Below, one piece after another: positions 1 to 12,100 of a DNA stretch of 64,000 bases (positions are counted from its first letter, which is position 1; each line of letters begins with the position of its first letter). Location of the stretch: positions 2,294,001 to 2,358,000 of the forward strand of contig JAMPIQ010000003.1 of the NCBI GenBank assembly GCA_024699855.1. The letters are read 5' to 3'. A model generated the notes under the pieces. The model did not search any database. It had not been told where the DNA came from and worked only from the letters and a program-made list of their open reading frames with translations. The translations under genes and the position numbers were made by a program. This stretch comes from Aphelenchoides besseyi (Eukaryota; Nematoda; Chromadorea; Rhabditida; Aphelenchoididae).

Positions 1-414
1 ACCGTTTAGATTGCTACTATAATTACTCAACTCAGCATATCAATAGCAGTCTACAAGAGACAAGAAGAGTCCTGGCATAACATGAACCCTTCTTGTGATG
101 CATTTCTACAATGGTTAAAAAACGGTTTTCAGTTCGAAAACTTGTGTTTTATGTCGAAGTTCATGTTTGTAGATATTTTTGTATTTCTTCTTTCTATCAA
201 GTTGCTTGTACAAATCTTCTTTCATTGTTCATTATTTTGTCCCATTGAATAGAAGCGACTTGTCACACTAATCAAAAGACCCGTTTATTAGAAAATCCGA
301 TTAGAAAATATGTTTAACGTTTAAACAACATAAAAAATAACTCGAGAAAACCGTCTTTTAGTCAATTATAAGGATCAGTGAGCGTCAATCCAACGAGATT
401 CAAGCTCCATTTTA
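1..414. other. AT-rich stretch without recognised gene
   Basis: No reading frame of convincing length, splice pattern or repeat was recognised here. The left window edge could cut through a gene, but nothing in the sequence supports one. Confidence 0.4.
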
Positions 415-729
415 TCAATTATTTGTCCTGAAACAAGCGTAAAGTTTAAGCTCTTCAGCAAATAACTTACGATCAAACCTATCAGCAAGGACGAGAGAAC
501 GTAGAAGTTGAAAGGTTAGTGGTAGGTTCGTAGTTGATGCTATGTAGTCCCTGCGCCACGTCATGAACTTGTCAACGCAATACCACTTCCCGATAGATCT
601 GTGTTCGCAAAAACAAACGACCTTCAAAACACGATTTACTTTTCGCGGCAATTTGTAACGAAGAACTGAACACAGCGTCGTCTCGTCGGTTTCCGCATTC
701 GACTCGCGCGATGGAACCGAAATACTCAT
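415..729 (-). CDS. hypothetical protein, 104 codons, weak
   Basis: An ATG-initiated minus-strand frame of 104 codons with mixed composition, no signal peptide, no clear membrane segment and no family I recognise. A TATA-like sequence lies on the minus strand near 886-893, about 160 nt before the ATG, which is only mild support. The C-terminal third (rich in Leu, Phe and Arg) looks more protein-like than the middle, so a short intron may be hidden in the frame. It could equally be a chance ORF. Confidence 0.28.
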   Translation of the reverse strand: MSISVPSRESNAETDETTLCSVLRYKLPRKVNRVLKVVCFCEHRSIGKWYCVDKFMTWRRDYIASTTNLPLTFQLLRSLVLADRFDRKLFAEELKLYACFRTNN

Positions 730-2089
730 TTTCGATTGAACGCTAAAATGATTTTGTCAACAATCTTCTCGCTAATAACACGGTTAAATACACTAAAATA
801 CACGACTTTTAATACTACTGAAAGTAAATCAGTGCGTTGAACGACAGAAATACGAGTGACCGCTTTAGCTCATTTGCTGAGCTTATATGCGATTCCAAAT
901 TGGAAACGCCCACGAGTTCAACGGTAACGCTGGACTTCGAGTCATTTCCGATCATTACTACCGGGCAATTCGATTAAGAACGCGATAGAAGCCTTGCGAG
1001 ATAGCTGTTGATGTCTTCTTTTGAAACAATCATTGGACGGCGTCTTTACCGACATCTCTTCACTGAAATCATAAGCTCCAGAAAGCAATCAACAAAGGAG
1101 TTGGTTTTAATTTACAACCGTCTAGTAACCAACTCAAGCAACCTCGCAATAAGCGGTTCTCATGCGTCACAAAGACTGATTGTATGATACTAACCCAAGC
1201 GCATATGAGACTCGAGGTGTTGGTATCATCTTTGATTTCTCGTGGAAAACGCCGACTATCAATCAAACTTTCATTTGGATACTCTTTTAGTATGAATTCG
1301 TCATAGAAATTTGAGTGTAGTTGTGTCTGTTAAAAATAGATGCAAACTTGATTATTATGTTTTAATACATTGATGAAAAAATCTACGTCCTGAAATCAGA
1401 TCCTTTACTTGAGGTCCCAAATGTTTTAGTTGAGAACTTCACAACCAAAAGCCTTACAGAACGCTTGTTTCCAGTCATTTGGTTCTGTGTAGCTTAAATT
1501 CGACCAATCGATTATGTTCAGATTCGGATATTTTAATGCAAAGATCATTAGATTGCAATTCAGTTTAGGTGGACAATCGATCAGTCAGTAGTTAACATCC
1601 ACCGTTCTTCTCATCGAGCCAACCTTGAATGCCACTAAAAATTCACAATTTGTGAGCTGAGTTAAACTTACTACACGTTCACATTCAATCTTGAAGTTTC
1701 CTGTTGATTTTCTTTCACATTGATTGTTTGTGGCAAATCAATAGTCAAGAATTACACTACCAACGAACTCTTGCATCCACACTTGTTATTTATGGACTTT
1801 AAACTGACAAGCACAAATCCCACTTTCATGTCCTCCAATCGATTTATAGACGATTTCACACCGTTCATTTTGAATTCGTTAACGAATAAGTAAAACAAAA
1901 TTACGGTGGTTGGTTGATTAAGTTTTCCATCCGAAAAGATATAAATTCCGTTGCTCGAACTCTAAATCAGACTTTTCAAGGAAAGAGAATATCGAGATTG
2001 ATGGCTCCAATACAATGGAGGAAATTGTAAAGCTTGATGTTCGAGAAAAGTAGAACCTAAAAGCACGGGAACCCTGATTAAGAACGTTC
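730..2089. other. gene-free stretch
   Basis: AT-rich, many short stops in all frames. The only long frame (minus strand, about 1069-1266) has no recognisable domain. Nothing further seen. Confidence 0.4.
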
Positions 2090-2530
2090 GCACCACGTGA
2101 AGTGTCCAGCGAGAAAAGATCGAAGACGCAGACGACGAGGGAGCAGGGAGAAACCCCGCGGGTTTGGTGGTCTCTGACCGGCGACGCGGCCTGTCGGTCG
2201 CTCTGGTGGCTCGAAGAGCGAGAAGGAAACTCGTGGGCTTGTTTGGTTGAGATCATACTTCACAGGATCATTTCTGTAGTATGTTTCCTCGCACCAAAAT
2301 CCTCTGGCCAACCGCCGGAGTCCGCGATGATCGAGGCGTGGTGCCCGTTCCAGAGCGTGAAGTTCGTCTGTCGATGCGAGCAATCGAGTCGAAGACGTTG
2401 AAGATCGCGGGTTGTTCGGCTCTCGGGCCAAGCGACCTTCGGAACGTGGTGCTTGCTGAGCGGAATGGAAATTTTGAAACCCCTCCACTGCCCACTGGGT
2501 AATGGAAAATAAACCCGCTGATGAAGAGGA
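2090..2530. other. GC-rich island of unknown origin
   Basis: This segment is far richer in G+C than its flanks, and reading frames stay open in several frames on both strands, as expected by chance in GC-rich DNA. It contains a 30-nt imperfect hairpin (2254-2283, stem CATACT/AGTATG). The composition resembles ribosomal RNA spacer or expansion-segment DNA, but I could not match it to 18S, 5.8S or 28S core sequence. It could also be a decayed highly expressed gene or a transferred fragment. No product is proposed. Confidence 0.3.
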
Positions 2531-3159
2531 GATCATCTGCGTGAAACTTAACAGTGGAACGAACGAATTTATCGCTTTGAACTCTTCACGAAGTTGGTAC
2601 TACGATAATGCAAAGTTCATACGCAACGGTTGACATCAATCGACAAAGTAATGAGTGTCCGAAAAATTATAATTCAGAACAGATGTTAGTTTTTAATTTG
2701 CAAGAAAGAATCGAATTTACATTTGGAACATACGATCCGGTCTCTTAAGTCGATTTTTCTCAACCACATCTATTTGTCATTCAGTTGCGCCTTTTACAGG
2801 AGATTAATTTCGATTAATTACGGCCATCGAGATGCGTGATGTAGCAGTCGGAGGCTCACAAAATTCGGTCAATTCATTTTGCCGTCAAAGCTTCGGTTAA
2901 CAATTTGTTTGTATTACATTGAAATGGTCAGCATGTTCTCGCTTTAAGTGCTTGTTTATTTCATGTGAAATTCCGTTTAGAATCCTCAAAATTGAGGTGT
3001 TTTGCGAACTGAAAAAGTTGCCTTATGCAAAGAACTAGCGGCCCAGCATAAGCCAATCGTTTTTGAAGCTCAACTCGAGAATATGTGCCGGCCATCAGGT
3101 CTCAGTGGTTACAATGAATCGCTTTAGATTTTAGGTTTTGGGCAGTTATAAAGTTTTGA
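2531..3159. other. gene-free stretch upstream of the RBR relic
   Basis: May contain the missing 5' end of the Ariadne-like gene that follows, but no convincing first exon with an ATG was found. Nothing else recognised. Confidence 0.35.
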
Positions 3160-4814
3160 TTGTCATGCTTACTGGAGTCGTTCTCTGATCAACAACGAAA
3201 TGAGCGGATTTACGAACAACAAAAACTCGCCGAATTCTGCAAATTACAAGGTGAACAACTGGATTGCCGTTTGATTATTTTGAGGTTACAGATTCTAGAT
3301 GAAGATGAACTCAATGAGGAAATGGAGCATGTGATTTCACGAATCTCCGAGTTCATCGATGTTCGTCCAGCGATTTGCAAAATTCTGTTGTACAACTTCA
3401 AGTGGAACAGCGAGAAGCTCCTTAACAAGTTTGTTTACATTTTGACATTTTGATCTTTGTTCTAGTGTTTGTGATTTGATCGACAAAGAACCGTTTTTAC
3501 GCGAACAAAAAGTCTCAACAGCAAGTTCATTTGTTGAGGATATAGAGAGACAACAATGTCAGATTTGCTTCGTTAGTTGTTCGAATAGCTCGTGTATTGG
3601 ATTGGGCTTATGTGATCATAGATTTTGCGTTGAATGTTTTCGATTCTACGTCATTAATAAGGTGGATAGGCCCAGGCCTTCTGAAATAATAGTTTCCAGA
3701 TCAAAGAAGGCGGCTGGCCGATTCAGTGTCCGGGATCTACGTGTTTTGCATTGAAAGAAGACCAAGTCTTCTATCTAGTTAACGATTATAAATGGAGATG
3801 TATTTATAAACAGAATGTTTTAATGAATTATATTCACGTTAGTCTACAGCTTTTATAAAACTTATGAATGTTCTTTAGATTCTTGGATTGATTAAGAATT
3901 GGCCGGGTGTTGAGTGCAAATATTTTGGGAAGTCTTTGAACTCAAATAACACAGAGTTTACTGTTGAATGTCTTTGTGGTGAAAGAGTATGTTTCAACTG
4001 CATGAACAAAGACCACTCGCCGGCGACTTGTGCAATGTTAAGTCGTTGGGAAGTTTTTAAACCAATCGAAGATCCAAAAGAGGATGCCAGTTATTTGTAG
4101 CTATTGAAAAACAAAAAAAGTGTCCAGGATGTCGTGTAAGTGTTTTCAACAAAAGTCACTTTGTTGGTTGTAGGCCAAGATCGAGAAAGTTGGTGGATGT
4201 GATCAAATAAAGTGCAAACGATGTAGATACGAGTTCTGTTGGAACTGCTTGAATCAACTTAGTTACTGTGGACATGAATGTGGACCAACGAAAACAGATA
4301 GCGAGTTTGCTGATTGGACCTAAAATCAGATTGTCGATTGGTATCGTAAACAGCTCAAAAAATATGACAAAACCAGAGCCGACAAAAACCGCGTATTGGC
4401 CGTGAGTTTGTCGTAGCTTTTAAGTTTAATTGTCATTTAGATGCCCATTTATATTGCTTTTAAACCCATCGAAATGAAACTGAGACATCGCTTCTTGTGG
4501 TGGATCGAAACCGAGCCCTTCGATCGTTCAATGGTCCAAACAACTGTCAATGTTCTGTCACGAGCTCATCAACTGTTGACATACGCACACATCTATTCGT
4601 TCTTCAAAAAATCCATTGCATTTTCTACGACTTCGCCGTCAAGATTTTGAGATTGGAAGAAGCTGCCAAATCTCTGACACAACTTCTCGCGAATCAGCTT
4701 TTCTATTTGAACGAAAAATGTCCGCTGATCTCCAATAAGCGTTTTCGGCGGAAGATTTCAACCGTTCAAAGACGATACGACAAACTGATAGAGAGCGCTA
4801 ATCGCTTAAAATGA
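3160..4814 (+). pseudogene. Ariadne-like RBR E3 ubiquitin ligase, broken copy
   Basis: Several exons spell an Ariadne/HHARI-type RING-between-RING ligase. In order: a UBA-like N-terminal segment (about 3265-3440), RING1 starting CQICF (from about 3557), its last Cys in a second exon (about 3699-3830), an IBR (3880-4035), RING2 with motif GGCDQIKC holding the usual catalytic Cys (about 4190-4290), and the helical Ariadne domain (4330-4814). Known role of the family: transfer of ubiquitin from E2 via the RING2 Cys. Three lesions break it: a frame change near 4078-4098, an in-frame TAA at 4321-4323, and a frame change at the A6 run near 4610. No ATG could be assigned; the first frame opens on a TTG. 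Two lesions lie at or near A runs, so assembly error is possible, but the TAA does not fit that. Probably a pseudogene. Confidence 0.75.
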
Positions 4815-5857
4815 AAGTGTAGATCACAATTTTGATTTTCTTAATGATCTCTTGGTGTTTAGACATTTTGAATAAACAGAAAAGACGCTTCAATGTTAGT
4901 AATCGATTTCAAATTAAGTTCGAAAAGACTGGATACTGAATATCAATCGCTATAAGCAGATTTCTCCTCAATCAGTTTATATTGTGGGTCGTTGTCGAAG
5001 CAAGTGCAAGTCCGAGTCGACCCTTGCCGGAAAAAGAGCAAGCTCTTCAGCCTAACTGGTCCTAAAAAGAGAATCTCGATGAGTACATTAGTACTCGTTC
5101 CAATGATCAATCTGATATGAACAATTACTAACAAAGATCATAACAAGAGACCGAGAAGCGATACTGTTTAACGCCTTGACATCGACTAATATGCACTGCC
5201 AAAAGTACGAGAAATGATGGCATTTTCCCGGGCCGAAGAAACAGAGGAATTAACCCAAACTGCTGCGAGAGACTAAGCGGTTACTAAAGAACACACAATC
5301 TTCTCATGCAAAGGTCAAGCGGATAGTGACGAGGTTGTCAGTGACAGAAATGGAAATATCAAAGAGAAAAATTTGCGTGTCGATGATGTTCGGTACTTTT
5401 AAAGATTATTTTTACTATAGTTATAGATCAGCGATAGGTTTGTAAAGTCATTCATTGAAAGATCGATCTTCTCATCGCAAACTGTTTCTGATCACTCTTG
5501 TTGATCTCCACAAAGTTTTGTCTGTAATCAGCTATTACTTTGTAATCGTATTTCATTTGAAAGCTCATGCTTATGTTCAATCTTTATTGTAACTTCTTGC
5601 ACAAAAACGTTAGTATGTAATACAAAAACGTAATACCCGTATTGCACAATAAAATGGAATTTATAACTCGAGGGTTTCAACTTCGGATTATTGTGATTCT
5701 TGAGTGAGTGGAGTCGTGCGAACAGAAATGATTTTATAGATAAACTGTTGAATTTTGAGAACATTTGATATTCGTATTTAAACTGAAGGACATTTGCGGA
5801 TGAAATATAACAACAAAACATTCTGCTGATCAAAACAGTATGTACAAACTCGTGAGT
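4815..5857. other. intergenic, no gene seen
   Basis: Lies between the 3' end of the RBR relic and the 3' end of the patched-related gene, so it is a convergent intergenic region. Short minus-strand frames (4943-5134, 5528-5833) show no domain and lack good splice context. Confidence 0.4.
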
Positions 5858-8800
5858 TCAATAAAACCATTTGCGAATTGTTTCTTTGACTCGAGACATA
5901 AAGACAAAAACTGCTGGCAGAAGGAACAACGCGTGTAACAATCCCAAACTGCTCACAATCAAAATGCATTTGTAAAACAAGGCAACAACGTATGCATCGA
6001 CGAAGAACAAGGGTCCCATGCCAAGCATCGTGCTCACACCGGCCTGAATAACCGGCCAACCAACTCCACGGAAGGTGTGCATAAGTCTATTGAAGGTATC
6101 GCTGTTTTTGAACATTGTTGATGGTACCGCGGGCTGAATTGTTATTGGACCTTCCGGTAATTTTCCGTTTTTCGGATCAGCGCCGATTATGATCTTTGTC
6201 GGTTGTTGCTAAAAAAACCAATTCGTAAAGTCGATTTGCATCTTTAGATTTTTACCTTTTGATCATCATCTTCGTCAATTAGAGTGTAATAGTGATAGCA
6301 AACATGCTGAAACCCAATTGATTACTATAGTCCTCTTGACGAAAACATACCGCACTGTAGTCCACACTAAATCCAATAGACATCAGGATACTGATCAATG
6401 AAACGGCGTCCAAGTTCACGCCCCACAAATGCAAGTACGCGACTGTTCCGCAACTAATGGAAATAATCGAAACAATGACCACGAAGATCGCTTCAGCGTT
6501 CATGATAAAGAAGAAGACAAGGATTGACATCAATATGATGGCTGAGATGCCCGTTTGAAGGAAGTTCGCTGGAGCTGAAGCTGCTGATTCGGTTGGCACT
6601 TTTTCCAATGGATGATGTGAGTAGATTTGAAAGTCGTCTTCGTAACGCTTGAGAATTGCACGTCTAAAAGGATCGAAACTAATCCTCGTTGTCAGATTGC
6701 AAAACCAACCGTGTGAGCAATAGGTCTTCAACATCCAAAGTGTTTTTCATGTTGTGATAGGTGATGTGCCACGTGAAAGCATCGATGTATTGTTCACCTT
6801 TTTCGTTTTTTCTTAAAATCTCATTGAAATTACTGGAATAGGAGAACTTACTTGAGATAAATGTTTCTCTGATCCATGTTGAAAATCCGATAGTTACTGG
6901 CCATTTGCACTGGACTCCAAATATCTTCGTCTTCTTGTGCCCAAAACTGTGCGGTAGTTTCGTATTCACGAGTCCACAAATTCGATCCTTTTGATCCCAT
7001 TCCGTATGTTGGAATCGATTCCAATTCATCGATCAACTTGTGGAACTTCTTGCGTCGTCCCTCGTCTTTGAATGAACCCATTGGATTGAGAACGAAGTTA
7101 ACAACAAAAGCTTCGTTCAAGAAGAAGTCTTGCATTGTACGAGAAATTGGAGTCAACGGACTTTCTTTGAGATACAAATTGGACATATCGAAATTGGTGT
7201 TGACCAACGTACACAGATAAGTAGTAACCTAAATCCACCAATTTCATGAACCCGATTATTATTCTTACCACAACATGAAGAACGAATGTGCCCAGAATCA
7301 AAAATTGACCAAAACCGGAGTGAATGAATTCAACGAAATAGGACAACCAAGTACGATGTCCATCGACGTCAAGATTCGATGAAACGTCCGCATCGTGAAC
7401 TTTTTGAATGGCCAATACACGTGTAAACATTTCGGCTTTACGAATCAAATGTTTTTTCCAACTGCCACGTGACGAAATCGATCCTGTGGGCTATAAAAGG
7501 AAATTGAGTTAATCACCAATTGATTTTGTCTTACCGATGACTCATTCGATTCTCTATGAGCTTCATCGAGCGTGATTTGACGTTTACCGCAATAACTCAC
7601 AATTGCAGTAAAGAAAGTAATCTAAACATCGTGGATTCGTTTTGAGGCTTGAGATTGTTTGCTTTTACCTGATAAATAAAGTCAATAGTTAACGCGATTG
7701 AGGTATAAATGCAAAACAATTGAACAACAGGCATATTGGAGATCACACCAACACCGAAACAAAGAACATCGGTAACTAAATCACTGGTTATCAGGCACTG
7801 TGATGGGTATCACAAACTCACCAGAAGTAACGGTAACTGAAGCTCCAGATTTCGCCAAACTTTCGCCCATTCGACTTTCCAAAGTTCCTCGTGGATTGGA
7901 TTGACGCCAACCCGCTAGAATGAGAAACGCGTCATCAACACCGATAGTCACGACCTGCAATTGTATTTATTACATTTTCTGAACAATTCAAAAACTTACC
8001 AAGAACGGAACGACCGTAAGAATATTTGTGAATGGCAAACCACAGCCCCATACAAGACCGAAAGTTGTGACCAAAGCCATTCCAGGAGAAATTACACCGA
8101 AAAGCGCTTCAATACACTGACTTTTGTAGAGCGGATGGTTGAGCAACGTAACGATCATGAAAATTGTAAGAACAACACCCGTAAGACCAAGAAATGGAAT
8201 TGCAGTTATCGTAATTTGACGTTGTTCGTACAATTCACGATTTCGACTCAAAAGCGAATACTTCAAATTTGCTGATTTCTGTGTTGCTCCGTTGAAAAGA
8301 TTCATGAGTCGACGTTCGAACGTATCACGAATTTGTGTACCTCCGGGTAAATTCGTATCAACCTGAGAGTTAATGGATTCACTCAACTTCACGCAATCAT
8401 TACAACTCACCATGTAGTGCAGAACGAAAAGTTTAAATGATGTGACAATATCTTGGTTATCTTGTCGTATCGTTTCCAATCTGCCAAGTGAGTAGCCAAG
8501 AAAAACTGGATTATTAAAAGCCATGCCATTAGGATACGAAAGAGTAAAACTGAGACCTCCGGTTTGATTTTGCATTGAAGCCTAAATTCAGGAGTTTTGC
8601 AAGCGCTATCAAATTCCTAATCTTACTTGTACAAAACCGATGGCAAACGCGTTACTGTCATTGCAATAGATTCCGCAAATGTCGCGATAGGCAAAACCTC
8701 GTTGACTGTTGTAAGCAGTAATGTTGTTGACAACAAAGTTGTTGATTTGTGACATCTCTTGCAAGCTCTCTGCATTCAATAATGAACCATTGTCTTTTCG

Positions 8801-9139
8801 TTCAACAAGAACTTGTATCTGAAAAACAATAACTTCCGTTGGATCAATAAGTTTTAACATACCCGATAGTGATGTTTGGCGGCAATGTGTTCGAATTTCT
8901 CCATTGCTGCTTCTTCCACTCGACTCATCGCATTGAGTGGCGAATAAATGTCCCAAATGTCATCCTGAGATTGAAAGCTAAAAAGTCCAACACATGAAAT
9001 CAGAGTTGTTATAATTGGAACTATCTGAAACATTAAAACCTAATCTCCGGATCACTGACTACCGACTTACAAGGAATGGAAGTGGATGTCGGGCAACAAA
9101 ACGACCATACTTGTCGAAGAACACTTCCAGTCTACGCAT
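5858..9139 (-). CDS. patched-related (PTR) membrane protein with sterol-sensing domain
   Basis: A multi-exon gene read from an ATG at 9139-9137 down to a stop at 5858. The start is typical of nematode PTR proteins: a short cytoplasmic leader with KYGRFVARHPLPFL just before the first membrane helix. It continues with a long luminal/extracellular loop (about 9024-8300), a block of helices forming the sterol-sensing domain (about 8200-7600, with VVTIGVDDAFLI), a second loop (7400-6600) and a second helix block with NLDAVSLISILMSIGFSVDYSAH (about 6480-6300). PTR proteins belong to the RND/Patched superfamily; in C. elegans many act in molting, trafficking or osmoregulation without being Hedgehog receptors. 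Introns are 40-60 nt; one intron near 7760-7800 must use the acceptor TGATTTAG to keep frame. The frame is continuous with no lesion. Which PTR orthologue it is cannot be told here. Confidence 0.9.
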
Positions 9140-12100
9140 CGTGTGAAAGAGAATTGAGCGGAGTCGAGAGGTCGGTTGGAATGTGTTTCAAACAAATGAA
9201 AGATCTGAAATCCGTTTAATTAGTAGATTGAGTAATGAACGAGGTCCACGAAATATCGGAACTTTAAATGAGAACGTTCGATCAGTGAGCTTGAATTCAA
9301 GTGAGCAAACTTCATAATCGCAAATGGGCGGAGTACAAAGTCGGAGCTGGAAGTCAAAAGCGAACTTTTGAGCAGTCGACCTTCGACCTGTGATTATTCA
9401 GCGTCCAATTCTGTCGATTCAGAAGGCGCAAAACCAAAACTTCGATGAACTCCCATTTTTTCCGCTAATGTAAAACAAACAAGCGCCAATTGCGGCATTT
9501 CACTTCTTTGTTGTTCGTTTTCGCGAAAAGCTGTTCAAACAAAGTCGCTCATTCGAAGTGTCGATTTCATTTCCAAACAAAATTTGACAATCGAAACTAA
9601 GAGATCACTCGAGATTTCAAATCTCTACGTATTAGAAGAGCAGTTCGCGAACGGAAATCGAGCATTCAATGGGACTTCCCGTGCGCATAACCTTTAAAGA
9701 GCATTGGAAGAAACTACACGGACGATGGTTAGGGAGGCAAAGCACAAAAAAGAGAACTTTTGAAAGTCGCTTACGCCTCCGCCACCCACGCGCACCTTTC
9801 GAAAAGCCAATCGAATCAACAGCGAGCTCTCAAATCGGAAACAATGAGCAGATTAGCGGTAAACAAAAACATCGAAGTTTTCGCTGAAATTCAACGGCCA
9901 ACAAATTAGCGGCATTCGAGTGCGCTGTCTGATTCGGATGGCGGTCGTTCGCAACATTGTTCCGCAAACCAAATTAACCCAACAAAAGACTATAAATTCG
10001 GTTCAAACAGTCGATTCGAGTTTGTCAGACGCTGTTTAATCGAAACTCTGAGCTGCGGTGTCGACAATGAGGTACAGCGTTGTGGAGTGCAGTGTTACAA
10101 CGAAGAGGTCTGCGAATTTAAAGCCAACTGATTATGAAACGATAGTATTTGATTGACGAGAAAACAATCGAAGTATGCGGTCAATCAGCTCGTTTAAACT
10201 CGTTTTCCATTTCACTTATTTTTCCGCATTACAATCGCCGTTCAATTGACGTGAACTGGAGAAAAACGGATGAGCGAACGATCCGCTCGACATATCTAGT
10301 GACCACTCAGTCGTTCAGTTTTTTACGCGATGAAGTGGAAAACACGAAACCAAGAGAACGAGCTGAAGATCGTAAATTGAAATGTGACAATAAAGCTCAG
10401 TTACAACGATCATCATTGACGACTCATTCATGATCCCGCAACTTCAATAGAAAGTCGTTCAAATTCGATTGAAAAGAATCGAAACGTTGCGGACAACAAA
10501 CATGTCGAGTTTTTTGCTTATCAAAAACGAATCGGTTGGATAGTTTGAGATTTTGGGTACAAATCTTATCGTGGTCTCGTAAGTGTTCCCAACTGATGGG
10601 TTACAACTGATGGTCGATCTTTTAAGTACAAAGCAGTGACCAATAAACGTTACCCATCGATGCCGTAAAATGTTTGTCTCAATCGGGCACACAATCTGGA
10701 CTTATCGCCGCCCATCTCCACGTTGAAACGTGGTTGTGTGTTTTTACCTGTCGTCGACCGCCCATTTCTGACCCGAGCGATAGAGTAAAAAGTCCATTTT
10801 TGTGCACGCATCCTAACAACGCCCCCAATCTTTAAAGATCGGCGAAGGACTGCTGCTGCGCCATTTGATCTCCGGTCTTTTTACGCGTGGGCCTATTTTG
10901 CGCCGGGATGTGAAAACAAGCGAAATGCCATTCGCTAACCACGAATCCCCGAAAACATTCGAGAAATAAGAGGATAGGTCTCTCAACATCGAGAACGGTT
11001 TCCAATTCTCGAACTTTTCGCCAATCTATGGACCGTCGTAAATCTGTTGAAATCCACGAGTTTGCAGAGACCTTTCTGGACATTTTGGGAGAAGCTAAAA
11101 AGCATGTTATTCTTTGAAGATCAAAGAAACGGAAACATAATTTCAATCGATAGAAAACTTGGTAATATCAAATATGACAAAAAATGTATACGATGTCATT
11201 TGAATTCGACTCAATGAGCACGTGAATCTGCGACGAATACGCGCTTCACAAGCTTCAAAGAAGTGAGACGAGATTCGAAGATTGTTTGGATTAGCACCTG
11301 CTGTGTTATTGGAACCGAAAGACGGTCAGAAGTGAAAAAGAGGACAAAGTCGGTGCGTTGAGCTTTTGCTTGTTCACGAGAGTTGTCGTCGATTGTTAAC
11401 TGATCGAACGTCGAAACCATTTGACTCCCACAAAGCACGATTGTTTTCGTTCAACGACGTTTTTCGAGCAAACACGCGAATCTTTCACTCGAAAACGAAG
11501 CCACGTAAAATCTAATGGGAACTAGCGACTCAAAAATTGTGTTCGAGTCGATGTGATTTGCAAAAGCTCGTCGATTTACCTTCTTCCAACACCTACATTG
11601 CGATGGTTCTAATCACCGTAGTTTTGAGGGTACAACTTCAAGTTCACTTGTCAAAAATCTCTTCAGTAATTGAATTAACCAAAGGATAACAGGCTATCTA
11701 GGTACTCAAAATGGAATCAACTCGAATTTGAGCGGTCAAAAGAGAGCGCCGCATAAGAAGTTGAATGTTGCGCTTTAGCCGTGAGTTCGTGCTTTAATAA
11801 GCACTTGACGGCGACATATATAAGATCTGTACGATCGTTCTGACCTCAAATATCACACAAACGATCGCAATCGAGAATAAGTAGAGGATTTGGCGGAACA
11901 CGAGAAAGTGAAATCAACGGCGGAAAATTGACTTGTCCATTACGAGACTCAAATTACTGACCTCATTCTTCCACCTAATTAATGACATCTCGTTCAAAGC
12001 TTACGATACTTCACAAGACATCTGGGAACTCACGTATCGGGAAGACAATCACGAGAAATGAAAACGAAAGTATCCAACGGTTAATTTCGAGCTCACAATG

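Noticed and set aside
2078..2536. 152-codon minus-strand protein in the GC-rich island
   Set aside because: Frames are open on both strands, as expected by chance in GC-rich DNA; no domain and no splice context.
4321..4323. Removing the TAA of the RBR gene as part of an intron
   Set aside because: The only candidate donor/acceptor pair around it does not keep phase.
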